From positions 1-62,994 of the forward strand of contig CAYYIS010000031.1 in NCBI GenBank assembly GCA_964470965.1: DNA of 62,994 bases, read 5' to 3'. Of the stretch, positions 17,358-26,668 are shown one piece after another. Both the position numbers and the translations under genes were made by a program. The notes beneath the pieces are model-generated. The model worked only from the letters and a program-made list of their open reading frames with translations. It had not been told where the DNA came from and did not search any database. Source of the DNA: CAYYIS01 sp964470965 (GTDB taxonomy: Bacteria > JAAXHH01 > JABIQT01). Positions within the stretch are counted from its first letter, which is position 1; every line of letters starts with the position of its first letter.

Positions 17358-18740
17358 TCAATCAGACGATATCTGCAACTGGACTCTCTTCCACCGTCCC
17401 CGCTTGTACAACACATATCCGGCCACACCCCTGAGTGTCCAGTCTACTACCGTGCCGTACCACACGCCCGGCAGGCCCATATCCCATACGATGGCGAACA
17501 GGTAAATGACGCCGACCCGGAGGAACACCGCTCCGAAAACACTAATCAGCATCGGTGTAATCGTGTCGCCGGCTCCGCGCATGGCGGAGGTGCACATCAT
17601 AAGAATTGTGTCTCCCGGCAGATCCAGCGCCGCGATCTGAACGCAGAGGCACGCCAGCGGAAAGACTTCCGCCTGCGGGCTGAACATCGCCACGAACATA
17701 CCGGGAGCGGCGACGAACAGGATGCCGATTACAGCCGAGAATCCGATACCGATCTGCAGGGCGCGCCGGACCGCCAGTTCCGCCAGATGAATCTTGCCGG
17801 CGCCCAGGTTCTGCCCCACAAGTGTCGATACCGCGATGGCCAGTCCGTATACCGGCATATAGGAGAAGGATTCAATACGTACCGCCATGAAATGAGCGGC
17901 CAGGGCGACCGTGCCAAGACTGGTAACGATCCACAGGAAGATCCAGTAGGCGCCCTGGAACAGAAGTTGTTCGCCCATATTGGGGAGCGCTATTCGGATG
18001 ATGGTTTTCTGAATGGAAGGGATGAGACGTCGGATTTGAAGTGCCGAGATGTGAATGAGTGAATCAGAGTGGAACAGTTTGATGAAGATGACCGCGGAGC
18101 CGATAAGAAAGGACAGTCCGGTGGCCAATGCCGCACCGTCCGTCTCCAGGCGGGGGAAAGGTCCAATCCCGAATATCAGAACCCAGTTGCCGGCAACATT
18201 GAACAGGTTCATGAGTGCGGTGGACCACATGGGTGTTCGTGTGTCCCCGGCAGCTCGCAGGACGCCGCTTCCTACGAAGGAGAGCATGCGGAAGATACTG
18301 CCCGCAAAAACGATCTGCATGTAACGGGTGCCGTGGCCGATTACATCTGGCGGCGTGTCGATCCAGTTCAGAACCGTTTCCGCATACAGGATGCCCCCTA
18401 CGGTAAGAAGGAGGCCAACCGCCCCACCCAGAATGAGTCCCTGTCCAGCTGCCTCGCTCGCGGTCTTATGGTCTTTGCGCCCCAGGTATCGTGCAACGAT
18501 AGCACCGGTAGCGACACCCACGCCCGATAGTGCCCAGGTGACGGTAAACAGTATCATGGACGCTTGCCCTACCGCTGCAAACGCCTGTGTACCTAAGCGG
18601 CCTACGAAGATACTGTCTATGATATAAACCGCCGTGTTCAGAAGATTTTCCAGAACCGCGGGCCACGCCAGGATGAGGATAGTGCGTGTGGTATTCTGCT
18701 CAGTCTGCTCGATCTGCGTTTTGGTATCCTCGAATTTAAT
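17358..18740 (-). CDS. MATE-family multidrug/Na+ efflux protein, start codon unclear
   Basis: From ATG at 18557 the reading frame gives 399 residues. MATE homology, however, continues upstream in the same frame: TILILAWPAVLENLLNTAVY and IIDSIFVGRLGTQAF form the first transmembrane helix and its conserved loop. No ATG, GTG or TTG exists in this frame between the helix and an in-frame TAG at 18771-18773. The ATT at 18738-18740, preceded by GGCGGAAC, is a possible rare start, giving about 460 residues, the normal MATE length. An in-frame ATG at 18822-18824 lies beyond the TAG. Options are a rare start, a nonsense mutation or a sequencing error. Twelve helices in two repeats export cationic compounds against Na+ or H+. 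Confidence 0.8.
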   Translation of the reverse strand: MKFEDTKTQIEQTEQNTTRTILILAWPAVLENLLNTAVYIIDSIFVGRLGTQAFAAVGQASMILFTVTWALSGVGVATGAIVARYLGRKDHKTASEAAGQGLILGGAVGLLLTVGGILYAETVLNWIDTPPDVIGHGTRYMQIVFAGSIFRMLSFVGSGVLRAAGDTRTPMWSTALMNLFNVAGNWVLIFGIGPFPRLETDGAALATGLSFLIGSAVIFIKLFHSDSLIHISALQIRRLIPSIQKTIIRIALPNMGEQLLFQGAYWIFLWIVTSLGTVALAAHFMAVRIESFSYMPVYGLAIAVSTLVGQNLGAGKIHLAELAVRRALQIGIGFSAVIGILFVAAPGMFVAMFSPQAEVFPLACLCVQIAALDLPGDTILMMCTSAMRGAGDTITPMLISVFGAVFLRVGVIYLFAIVWDMGLPGVWYGTVVDWTLRGVAGYVLYKRGRWKRVQLQISSD

Positions 18741-18773
18741 GTTCCGCCGGTCTGTGATAAAATCGGGAGACTA

Positions 18774-19075
18774 TTGCCAGAAAGCCGTTTGCCAGGCAGG
18801 GCCCTCGAGGATCACTGCAGTCATGGTTTTTTTACCGGGAGGAAACGCGTGAATGGACCATGATCGGGCTTCATCAGGTTAGGCTGGTGTGCGAGAGAAG
18901 TCAAAACATACCGGTATCGGAGTGTTCTGCTCCAACCCCTGTTTACCGAGGGGATCGTACGAAAACAGAAGGCGACCGGGTTCGACGTCAAGGTATTCCG
19001 CGTGGGTGCGGGGCATGTTGTTGGATGTATTATGGTAATCATGCAACAGGCTCACCGGCACTCCCCGTAGAAAAT
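18774..19075. other. Gap between MATE and uvrA genes, possible gene remnant
   Basis: A 60-codon minus-strand frame with a GTG start (18879-19061) reads AEYLDVEPGRLLFSYDPLG in its middle. It looks protein-like but has no recognised relatives and no clear ribosome site. It could be a fragment; I do not call it a gene. Confidence 0.3.
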
Positions 19076-22024
19076 TCAGTTTCCCAAATGCCTCTTCAGA
19101 TACTGCCCGGTGTAGGAGGCCTCGCAGTCCGCCACCACCTCGGGTGGTCCCGTGACGATGATCTCGCCGCCGCCGTGCCCGCCGTCAGGACCCAGATCGA
19201 TTATGTGGTCTGCGGTCTTGATGACGTCCAGGTGATGCTCGATTACCAGCACGCTGTGCCCGGTGTCCACCAGGCGGTTGAGGCATTCCAGCAGGCGGAC
19301 GATATCGGCCAGGTGCAGGCCTGTGGTGGGTTCGTCGAGTATGTACAGTATGTGACTGCCCCGGCGCAGCTTGCTCAGTTCGGCGGCCAGCTTGATGCGC
19401 TGTGCTTCGCCGCCGGACAGAGTAGTGGAGGACTGGCCCAGCGTTAGGTAGCCCAGGCCCAGGTCATTCAGTACCCTGATCTTTTTGGCAATGGTAGGGT
19501 TCTCCTCGAAAAACATGACCCCTTCCTCGATCGACAGATTGAGCACGTCCGCGATGGTCTTTCCGTTGTAGGTCACCTCCAGCGTCTCCGGGTTGTACCG
19601 GGCGCCCTTGCAGCTCTCGCAGGGGACTTCCACGTCCGGCATGAAGTACAGCTGGGTGGTGATGGTGCCCTCGCCGCTGCATTCGGGACAGCGGCCGTCC
19701 GCCACGTTGAAGCTGAACCGGCCAGGCTTGTAACCACGTGACTGCGATTCCGGCGTTTTCGAGAACAGTGTGCGGATGTTGTCGTAGAACCCGATGTAGG
19801 TCGCGGGATTTGATCTGGCGTTGCGGCCTATGGGCGACTGGTCGATGTTGATTGCATGTTTGATGTGCTCCACCCCGTACAGTGCGTCGTGATCGCCGGA
19901 CAGCACTCGGTTGTCATACAGTATGCTGTGCAGCTTTTTGTACAGTATTTCGTTTACCAACGTACTCTTGCCCGATCCGGAGGCACCGGTGATGCATACG
20001 AATTGCCCCAAGGGGATGTCGATGTCCATATCTTTGAGATTGTTCTCTCTCGCCCCCCTGATGCTGATCACCTTGCCTGTGGTCTCGCGCCGGGTCTTCG
20101 GTGTGCCAATGGTGCGGGCGCCGGACAGGTACTGGCCGGTGGGCGAATTCACACAGTCGAGGATCTCTTCAACCGTGCCCTGTACAACCACCTCACCGCC
20201 GTGTATACCCGGTCCAGGGCCCATTTCCACCACATGGTCGGCAGCCCGGATGGTATCTTCGTCGTGCTCTACCACGATGACCGTGTTGCCCAGATCTCTC
20301 AGTCGCCGCAGCGTCTTGATCATTTTTACATTGTCTTTAGGATGCAGGCCGATGCTCGGCTCGTCCAGCACGTACAGCATGCCCATGAGGCCGGAGCCGA
20401 TTTGAGTGGAAAGACGGATCCGTTGCGCCTCACCGCCCGAGAGTGTGCCTGCGCGGCGGTTGAAATTCAGATAGTCCAGGCCGATACCCAGGAGTAGATC
20501 CAGCCGGTTGGTGACCTCTCGTATGATCTGCCCCCCTGCCAGCTTCTGCCGGCCGTCCGGCACGATGGTGTCCAGGAACGAACGCAGTTCATCGAAGTTG
20601 AATTCCCCGAACGCATGGATCGTTTGGTCGTTGATCCGGAATAGGTGGCGCGTATTTTTAAGCCGGGTGCCTTTGCAGTCCGGGCACGTATGCTCTACCA
20701 TGACTTTCTCCAGCCAGGCCTCCATGCCGGAGTTGGCCACCTGCTTCTGCCGGTAACGCTTGTAGTGCCGCTCGATTCCCTTGCCGATACCACCGAATCC
20801 CCATGGTTTGCCCAGGTGCTTATGATCCTGGTCCTTGGCATCCGGAGGTGACTTCAGCGGGAACTGCTCCGTGGTTCCGTCGAACAGCACATCATGGATT
20901 TCAGGAGGCAGTCTGTTGTACGGCGTATCCACACTGAATTCCAGGTGCTGGGAAAGGCTGTAAAGGATGCGGCCGGACCAGTTGTCGGGCTGGTAATTGA
21001 ATGCGTCCCGCACAAAACAGCCCTCGCGGATGCTAAGATGTTTGTCAGGTACCAGCAGGTCCCGGTGCACCCCCATGTAGGTACCCAGGCCGAGACAGGT
21101 GCGGCAGGCGCTGGACGGGTTGTTGAACTGGAAGAAGTCCGGCGCCAGGTCGCCTACCGCCAGGTGGTGTTCCGGGCAACCGAATGAATCATAGAACCGC
21201 TCTGCCGCCTTTTTCTGCCTGCATTCGATGATGTGGATCTTGATGAACTGATCCCCGATCAGGAGTGCGTTCTGTATGCCGGTGGCCAGTTGTTTGTCGA
21301 CGCCCGGCCCAATGATAAACCTGTCGACGACAACCTCCATGTCCCTGTTGTCCGCCTCGGACATCTGCACCTCATCGCTGATGTCCAGGTCCTCACCGCC
21401 GATCACCATACGGCGGTAACCTTTCTTCCGTATCTCGGAGAACAGGAAGTTGTGATCTTCCCCGTAGATCCGTGACACCGGCGCCCGCAGTTCCACCACC
21501 GAGCCTCCAGGCAGTCCGAGCAGTTCGTCCAGGATCTGAGCCGTCGTCTTGATCGGCAGTGCCCGCTCGCAATGCGGACACCGGGCGATGCTGATGGTGG
21601 CGAACAACAGGTTCAGGTAGCTGCTGATGTCCGTCATGGTGCCCACGGTCGATCTCGGGTTGCGGGCCACCGTCTTCTGTTCGATAGAGATTACCGGTGA
21701 CAGGCCGAACATGAAATCCACGTTCGGCTTCTGTACTTGCTGGATGAAACGTCGGGCAAAGGAAGATAGCGACTCCATGTACCGCCGCTGTCCCTCCGCA
21801 TAGATCGTATCGAACGCCAGGGAAGATTTACCGGAGCCGGAAAGGCCGGTCACCACCACCAGCCGATCCCGCGGGATATTCACCGTGATGTCCTTTAGGT
21901 TGTGTTCCCGCGCTCCCTGCACGGCGATCGAAGTCCGAAGCTCCGGACGTATTCCATCGTCACCGAATTTAGAAGGAATAATCGTCACCTTGAGAGGATC
22001 GTTCGAAAAGGAAGATTCAGACAT
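19076..22024 (-). CDS. uvrA: UvrA, excinuclease ABC subunit A
   Basis: The 982-residue protein is full length (family about 940-980). It has two ABC ATPase halves: Walker A GLSGSGKSSLAF near residue 57 and GASGSGKSTLVN near 668, each with an LSGGEAQRI signature (near 515 and 855). Zinc-binding Cys pairs are visible in CPHCERALPI, in TCPDCKGTR and in CPECSGEGT with PCESCKGARY. It scans DNA for bulky damage with UvrB and hands over to UvrC in nucleotide excision repair. UvrB and UvrC are not in this window. ATG at 22024 is kept; the roughly 30 residues before the first conserved block make the protein slightly longer at the N-terminus than usual. The nucleotidyltransferase gene lies 51 nt upstream. 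Confidence 0.98.
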   Translation of the reverse strand: MSESSFSNDPLKVTIIPSKFGDDGIRPELRTSIAVQGAREHNLKDITVNIPRDRLVVVTGLSGSGKSSLAFDTIYAEGQRRYMESLSSFARRFIQQVQKPNVDFMFGLSPVISIEQKTVARNPRSTVGTMTDISSYLNLLFATISIARCPHCERALPIKTTAQILDELLGLPGGSVVELRAPVSRIYGEDHNFLFSEIRKKGYRRMVIGGEDLDISDEVQMSEADNRDMEVVVDRFIIGPGVDKQLATGIQNALLIGDQFIKIHIIECRQKKAAERFYDSFGCPEHHLAVGDLAPDFFQFNNPSSACRTCLGLGTYMGVHRDLLVPDKHLSIREGCFVRDAFNYQPDNWSGRILYSLSQHLEFSVDTPYNRLPPEIHDVLFDGTTEQFPLKSPPDAKDQDHKHLGKPWGFGGIGKGIERHYKRYRQKQVANSGMEAWLEKVMVEHTCPDCKGTRLKNTRHLFRINDQTIHAFGEFNFDELRSFLDTIVPDGRQKLAGGQIIREVTNRLDLLLGIGLDYLNFNRRAGTLSGGEAQRIRLSTQIGSGLMGMLYVLDEPSIGLHPKDNVKMIKTLRRLRDLGNTVIVVEHDEDTIRAADHVVEMGPGPGIHGGEVVVQGTVEEILDCVNSPTGQYLSGARTIGTPKTRRETTGKVISIRGARENNLKDMDIDIPLGQFVCITGASGSGKSTLVNEILYKKLHSILYDNRVLSGDHDALYGVEHIKHAINIDQSPIGRNARSNPATYIGFYDNIRTLFSKTPESQSRGYKPGRFSFNVADGRCPECSGEGTITTQLYFMPDVEVPCESCKGARYNPETLEVTYNGKTIADVLNLSIEEGVMFFEENPTIAKKIRVLNDLGLGYLTLGQSSTTLSGGEAQRIKLAAELSKLRRGSHILYILDEPTTGLHLADIVRLLECLNRLVDTGHSVLVIEHHLDVIKTADHIIDLGPDGGHGGGEIIVTGPPEVVADCEASYTGQYLKRHLGN

Positions 22025-22075
22025 CTAAATGCTCCATGCAGTATCGAATACTCGTTGCTTGTCACGCACCACTTG

Positions 22076-23047
22076 TTACTCCAGAAAACCCGTCTCATCA
22101 CTGTAATAAAACGCAAGCTCGTCATATTCCACGTTGCTCTTCAGCGTCAGCCGCAGCGGAGTGGAAACTTTCGTAATGATATCTTTATCCGATAGCCATT
22201 CGCACACGGTGGTCACACCGCGCAGGTTCATGTGGTTTTCGAAATGCGTCTCTATTTCAGTCACTGAACGCACCGAGCCTTCACCGGCCAGATAGTCCAG
22301 AATCGGCTGGAATAAGAGGGATAGTTTGTCTTCCAGATATTCGTTGATACGCGAAAGGGCCGCGGCGATGGTCTCGTCGTTCTTGGGCTGATCCATCAGG
22401 TCCGAATACACCGCGTTGAAGAAATCCGGATTGAGTTCGAGCGCCTGTTGGATCACCTCCCGGCCCGCGAGTTGGTGATTCAGATAAACTTCTATCTGAG
22501 CCAGGCCGCTGACACAGTACATAATGTACACGAAGCTATAGTGGGGATCGTGGCGCACTTGTAACCACTTTTCTGCCTTGTATAGAGAGGGGATTACGGA
22601 AGAACCGGCCTGGAGAAGCTGAATCTGACGGTCCCTTGTCCTGAGCGTCTTGGTCTCTTCATACAGCGCGCGGATGGTATCGTCGTGGGTGAACAGCAGG
22701 CGGCTTTTAGCGAACGCGGTGTGCATGAACGAACTCTGAAGCGCGCCGTCGATCATCTTCTTGAACGCGGCCCGGGGCTGCATGAACACATGGATGTTCA
22801 CATCATGTTCGTTGAGTGTAGCCCCCTCTACCACTTCGTCGTTTTCCCGGCTGCCCTTCCGGTATAGGTTCTTATCGTCCCGCGTCACCACGATCAGATC
22901 GATGTCTGACTTCTCCCACACCCGGTCGTAGGACAGGCTCCCGAACAGTACCGCTGCCAGGATATGTCGGTCCTCCCTGGCTTTTGCCACAAAAGCATCT
23001 AGTGCGGCCTCGAACTGTTGCTGTATGGAGTCGGCCGTGTCGGACAT
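22076..23047 (-). CDS. Nucleotidyltransferase-domain protein with helical C-terminal region
   Basis: The 323-residue protein has an N-terminal minimal nucleotidyltransferase motif: VLFGSLSYDRVWEKSDIDL (residues about 33-51) gives G-S-x10-D-x-D, followed by a third acidic position in HDVNIHVF near 97. The middle region (about 130-240) is helical and HEPN-like, and the last 70 residues look like a small winged-helix-type domain. The architecture resembles MNT-HEPN nucleotidyltransferases, which may transfer nucleotides to small molecules, tRNA or proteins, but no partner toxin gene is next to it. It is read on the same strand just upstream of uvrA. Confidence 0.75.
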   Translation of the reverse strand: MSDTADSIQQQFEAALDAFVAKAREDRHILAAVLFGSLSYDRVWEKSDIDLIVVTRDDKNLYRKGSRENDEVVEGATLNEHDVNIHVFMQPRAAFKKMIDGALQSSFMHTAFAKSRLLFTHDDTIRALYEETKTLRTRDRQIQLLQAGSSVIPSLYKAEKWLQVRHDPHYSFVYIMYCVSGLAQIEVYLNHQLAGREVIQQALELNPDFFNAVYSDLMDQPKNDETIAAALSRINEYLEDKLSLLFQPILDYLAGEGSVRSVTEIETHFENHMNLRGVTTVCEWLSDKDIITKVSTPLRLTLKSNVEYDELAFYYSDETGFLE

Positions 23048-23098
23048 GGAAAAACCCTTTCATGGGCGGGGTGCTAAATCGTTTTCGTTCTCGCGGCG

Positions 23099-23494
23099 TC
23101 AACCGTGTTCATCTTCGAGACGGACAACAGTACCAATTCTTAAAGGATAGTCAGGAGTACTTCGTACTAGGTAATGGCAGCCCTCGACGAAAAGTCCGAG
23201 TGAATTCTTGCTTGCGATTATATAATCCTCCCGGTTGGTGGCGTCAACCTTCAAATAGAACGTACCGCCATGGACGACAGGGGAGAAATCCGTCTCAAAA
23301 ATACACACCGTCGTCTTTGGACATCCGGTGTGAAATAACCTGATCAATGAGCCCGTTAGCTGGCGACTCAGTCTGTGGAATCGGTTCTGACTACCACCCA
23401 AAAAATTTCCTCTGTGACGGATACACAACGCTGCCGTTAAATTCGCTACCGGTTCACGGCAGTTGATATGAAACTGAAGTGCAGAAGCCATCAT
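23099..23494 (-). CDS. Hypothetical protein, doubtful
   Basis: A 131-codon frame starting at tandem ATGs (23494/23491). The C-terminal two thirds, including FSPVVHGGTFYLKVDATN, looks like beta-rich protein, but I recognise no family. No strong Shine-Dalgarno. It may be a remnant. The rest of the gap 23048-23879 shows only AT-rich sequence upstream of the globin gene. Confidence 0.25.
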   Translation of the reverse strand: MMASALQFHINCREPVANLTAALCIRHRGNFLGGSQNRFHRLSRQLTGSLIRLFHTGCPKTTVCIFETDFSPVVHGGTFYLKVDATNREDYIIASKNSLGLFVEGCHYLVRSTPDYPLRIGTVVRLEDEHG

Positions 23495-23879
23495 CAGAAT
23501 TCCCGTCGAAAAATGCTGTCTTCATACGCTAGACCCCATGGTTCACCGCTACTCGATATTTCGTTACGGTGAGATTGTGACCCGGCCTGCCACGCGCCCT
23601 TTCTGACCGCGATAGAAGGTATACCCATTCAGTGACACTTCGTTTGAATGCTTAAGGGTATCTATTACCGGGGATCTGACGGTCAACACCAATTAGTCTA
23701 ATGACACCTAAACGGGGCAGTATTTTAAATATTGTTTCATCTTTCCCTGCTAAATTTCCACACAGGTATAGACGAATCAGTTAGGGCCATGAAGATCTTT
23801 ATTCTACACGTCAAGTCTTGACACGGCGGGACATTTTTCTTCATTATTGTACCATCTTGCCAATGAACAGGAGCTTTGT

Positions 23880-25433
23880 ATGCCGTTGTCGAGCGATTCA
23901 CATGCCGCGCTGTGCCACCGCGGCGGATTTCAAACCGATCTTTACCCGGATCAGACATTATTTGAACGAATTGGTGGGAGAGCGGTCGTTTTTCGTGTGG
24001 TAGACGGGCTATACGATCGTATCGAAGAAGATTGTGATATTCGGCCTATGTTTACGGCTACGCTCCGGGGAGAACGGGAGAAGCAGAAAGCCTTTTTCGA
24101 GGAATGGTTGGGGGGAAAGCCGCTGTACACGCAGCATCATGCTTACAGTGGTATGATGGCGCGACACAGCCACATTCACATCACGGATACCGCTGCCGAA
24201 CGCTGGCTGGCGCATATGACGGCATCTCTTAATGAGGTGCTCGACGATGCGAGCCTCACAACGGAGATTCTGAACACGCTCAGACCCCTGGCGCTTGGTC
24301 TCATTAATGAAGGCCAAGCCGCCGAAAACACCAAACACCTGCGCTGTCACAGAGTGAACCGCTGGCGCAAGCCGAAAGAACTCGCGGCAAAGGGGCGGTT
24401 GAAAGTCCTTAAGCAGGTTATCAAAGCGGATCCCGGCCTGTTGAAAGATCCGTTACTCGCCTCTGATATGCTGCGTGAAGCGGTCCTCCGTGATCACAGG
24501 GAGACGATCACTTTTCTCCTCGACCAGGGAGTCGACATCGACAGAGCTACTGCATCGGATGCCGTCCTGTGGATGACACCGCTTTGCGTGGCCCGGTGGA
24601 AGAAACACCATGATCTTGCCGAATATCTATTGGCTAGGGGCGCAGCATACGACATTTTCAGCGCCTGTTTCCTTGGAGATCTGGACAGTGTTCAGTCATT
24701 CGTGGGGGCAGCTCCGGAACTAGTCGACGCACGTGACCCCGCTTGTGATTTTCTGGATGTAACACCGCTGTACCATGCGGTATCTTCCAGTCAAGTGCAC
24801 CTTGCCCAATACCTGTTGCACCAGGGAGCCAAACCGGGGCCTGCCGCCGCCCGTCTGGTTCGTTCCGCCGCCGACAACGGAGTCTCAGAACTGGTACAGC
24901 TTCTGCTGGCCCACGGCGCCGACGCCACGCTTATAGGCCCGGGCAAATGGGTGAAGCGCACCGATATCGCCAAGATGCTCCTGTCCCACGGTGCCGATGT
25001 CAACTGTCCTGCGGGAAAATGGGTTTGGAACTCCTGCACCGGCAACAACAGCCAGAAGGACGATCCCGAATACGTCCAGGCCCTCCTGAATTGCGGTGCG
25101 AAAATCGACGCCAGGCTGCGGGGCGCCAGTCCGCTGCACTACGCAGCGAAATCTGGTCACACCGGAACGCTGAATGTGTTGCTGAAGAACAGTGCAGAAA
25201 TCGATGCCGTGAATAATGAAGGTGAGACGCCCTTGTTCTATGCGTTCAAAGCGGGTAAACGTGCGGATATCGTAACGGTATGTCGGCTTCTCCTGGAAGC
25301 GGGCGCCAGCATGGATCATAAAGACCATCGGGGACGAACACCGTGGGATGCGGCTCGCCGCCTTCGCCGCCCCGAAGTACAGGAGATCAACCGGCTGTTC
25401 GAATCGCACCGATCCGGGCCAGTACATCTATAG
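23880..25433 (+). CDS. Group II truncated haemoglobin fused to ankyrin repeats
   Basis: ATG at 23880 is preferred over the upstream TTG (23847) because AGGAG at 23869-23873 sits 6 nt before it; this gives 517 residues. Residues about 26-125 are a truncated globin: FERIGGRAVVFRVVDGLYDR (Tyr45 as B10), REKQKAFFEEWLGG, the proximal His in MMARHSHIHI (His96) and Trp109 in AAERWLAHM (the G8 Trp of group II). Residues about 170-510 hold ankyrin-type repeats, for example TPLYHAVSSSQVHLAQYLL, SPLHYAAKSGHTGTLNVLL and TPLFYAFKAGK. Group II globins bind O2 or ligands such as NO and H2S, and ankyrin repeats bind proteins, so a haem sensor or scaffold is a plausible guess. No signal peptide, and no neighbours on its strand nearby. 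Confidence 0.88.
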   Translation: MPLSSDSHAALCHRGGFQTDLYPDQTLFERIGGRAVVFRVVDGLYDRIEEDCDIRPMFTATLRGEREKQKAFFEEWLGGKPLYTQHHAYSGMMARHSHIHITDTAAERWLAHMTASLNEVLDDASLTTEILNTLRPLALGLINEGQAAENTKHLRCHRVNRWRKPKELAAKGRLKVLKQVIKADPGLLKDPLLASDMLREAVLRDHRETITFLLDQGVDIDRATASDAVLWMTPLCVARWKKHHDLAEYLLARGAAYDIFSACFLGDLDSVQSFVGAAPELVDARDPACDFLDVTPLYHAVSSSQVHLAQYLLHQGAKPGPAAARLVRSAADNGVSELVQLLLAHGADATLIGPGKWVKRTDIAKMLLSHGADVNCPAGKWVWNSCTGNNSQKDDPEYVQALLNCGAKIDARLRGASPLHYAAKSGHTGTLNVLLKNSAEIDAVNNEGETPLFYAFKAGKRADIVTVCRLLLEAGASMDHKDHRGRTPWDAARRLRRPEVQEINRLFESHRSGPVHL

Positions 25434-25936
25434 AGATTTGGTCATTTATCGATTGGTACCTGTCCGCGGTCCAGGCTGTCCGGTTTTTGAATTCAATGCA
25501 CGACCGCGTTTTTACTTGGCCAATCTGACCGCCTTCTCGAGAGGCACAATATCCCGTACAGCGCTTTGCCCAAGACCCCTTCTAAATCATTCTAAGCCGA
25601 CACACCGCCCCTTGCTTTCCGTCTCTGTGCCACCGCCGCCGGATTGCCACAAAAACTCTTTTCCTGATCCTAGGGTCCCTGCAACAACCGCACACACCTG
25701 CCGTTCTATATGTTAATCACCGGACAAACCAATAGATCCCAGAATGTTCGTCCTCCCTGAATTTAACTGAACTCTTTGCAATTAGTAGACTTATAATTAC
25801 CAATTGGACCTCTCGCTACCGCCTCCGTCAACTCCGAAATAGCTTGACACTCTCCTGGACTCGGGATAGTTTTGAGGGATATCAAACTCCGACTGATCCC
25901 AAGCCTCCCGTCGAGGTGAACCCGTTCCCTGACTCT
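25434..25936. other. Intergenic region before the tRNA nucleotidyltransferase gene
   Basis: No gene recognised. The stretch 25600-25720 is C-rich and has no motif. TTGACA at 25844-25849 is followed after 17 nt by TAGTTT (25867-25872, a weak -10), a possible promoter about 60 nt before the ATG at 25937. Confidence 0.45.
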
Positions 25937-26668
25937 ATGTCCTTCTCACTTTTACCGCTCTACGAAGCGCTTCATTCGGATCCCCGGCTTGTTCCTGCCC
26001 TGCGTCGTATTGAAACCAGGCATGGCGGTGAGATCTACTGCGTGGGCGGATGCATACGCGACAGCTTGCTCAACCGCCCGGTTACCGATATAGATCTGGT
26101 TGTGGGGAGCGATGCTATGGGCTGCGCCCGGATGCTTGCCGAGGCCGTGAAGGGTGCGTTCGTTCCGCTCGATGTGGATGAAGACGTGGGTCGGGTGGTA
26201 TTTCTTCGGCGGATGACTTTCGATTTCGCTTCATTCAAAGGGCAGACACTGGATGAAGACCTGGCAAGGCGCGATTTTACCATAAACGCAATGGCTTGCC
26301 GGTTTTCAGATGTACTGGAACAATCATCATCTTTGATCGACCCGCAGGGTGGTGTTGCGGATCTCGAGAATAAAAGAATCACCGCGGTCTCGGAACAGGC
26401 CTTCCCGGACGATCCGTTACGAATGTTGCGTGCCTATCGTTTTGCCGCCCAGCTGGATTTTCTGATTGATCGGGATACCCATGTCTGGATCACCCGCTGG
26501 ACCCAACGGCTCCCCGAAGTGTCGAAGGAGCGCGTCCAGGACGAACTTGCGGTTCTGCTGACTCAGAGCCGGTCGGTACCATGGTTACGAGAGATGTCTA
26601 GATCCGGGGTGCTATCAGCAGTATTGCCTGATTTGAGCCAGCAGCATTCCTTCCTGCCACTGAAATAA
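25937..26668 (+). CDS. cca: CCA-adding enzyme/poly(A) polymerase-like nucleotidyltransferase, N-terminal catalytic part
   Basis: ATG at 25937 is chosen over the TTG at 25844 because family similarity starts just after it (243 residues). Class II tRNA nucleotidyltransferase motifs are present: CVGGCIRDSLLNRPVTDIDL with the G-G-x-x-R-D and D-x-D catalytic pair, RRDFTINAMA, and DPLRMLRAYRF of the neck. The frame then meets TAA at 26666-26668, and GTG follows at once in the same frame, continuing into the C-terminal body domain. Intact enzymes are 400-490 residues in one chain. Either a CAA or GAA codon mutated to TAA, or two polypeptides are made by re-initiation. The role is adding CCA to tRNA 3' ends or poly(A) to RNA. 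Confidence 0.85.
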   Translation: MSFSLLPLYEALHSDPRLVPALRRIETRHGGEIYCVGGCIRDSLLNRPVTDIDLVVGSDAMGCARMLAEAVKGAFVPLDVDEDVGRVVFLRRMTFDFASFKGQTLDEDLARRDFTINAMACRFSDVLEQSSSLIDPQGGVADLENKRITAVSEQAFPDDPLRMLRAYRFAAQLDFLIDRDTHVWITRWTQRLPEVSKERVQDELAVLLTQSRSVPWLREMSRSGVLSAVLPDLSQQHSFLPLK

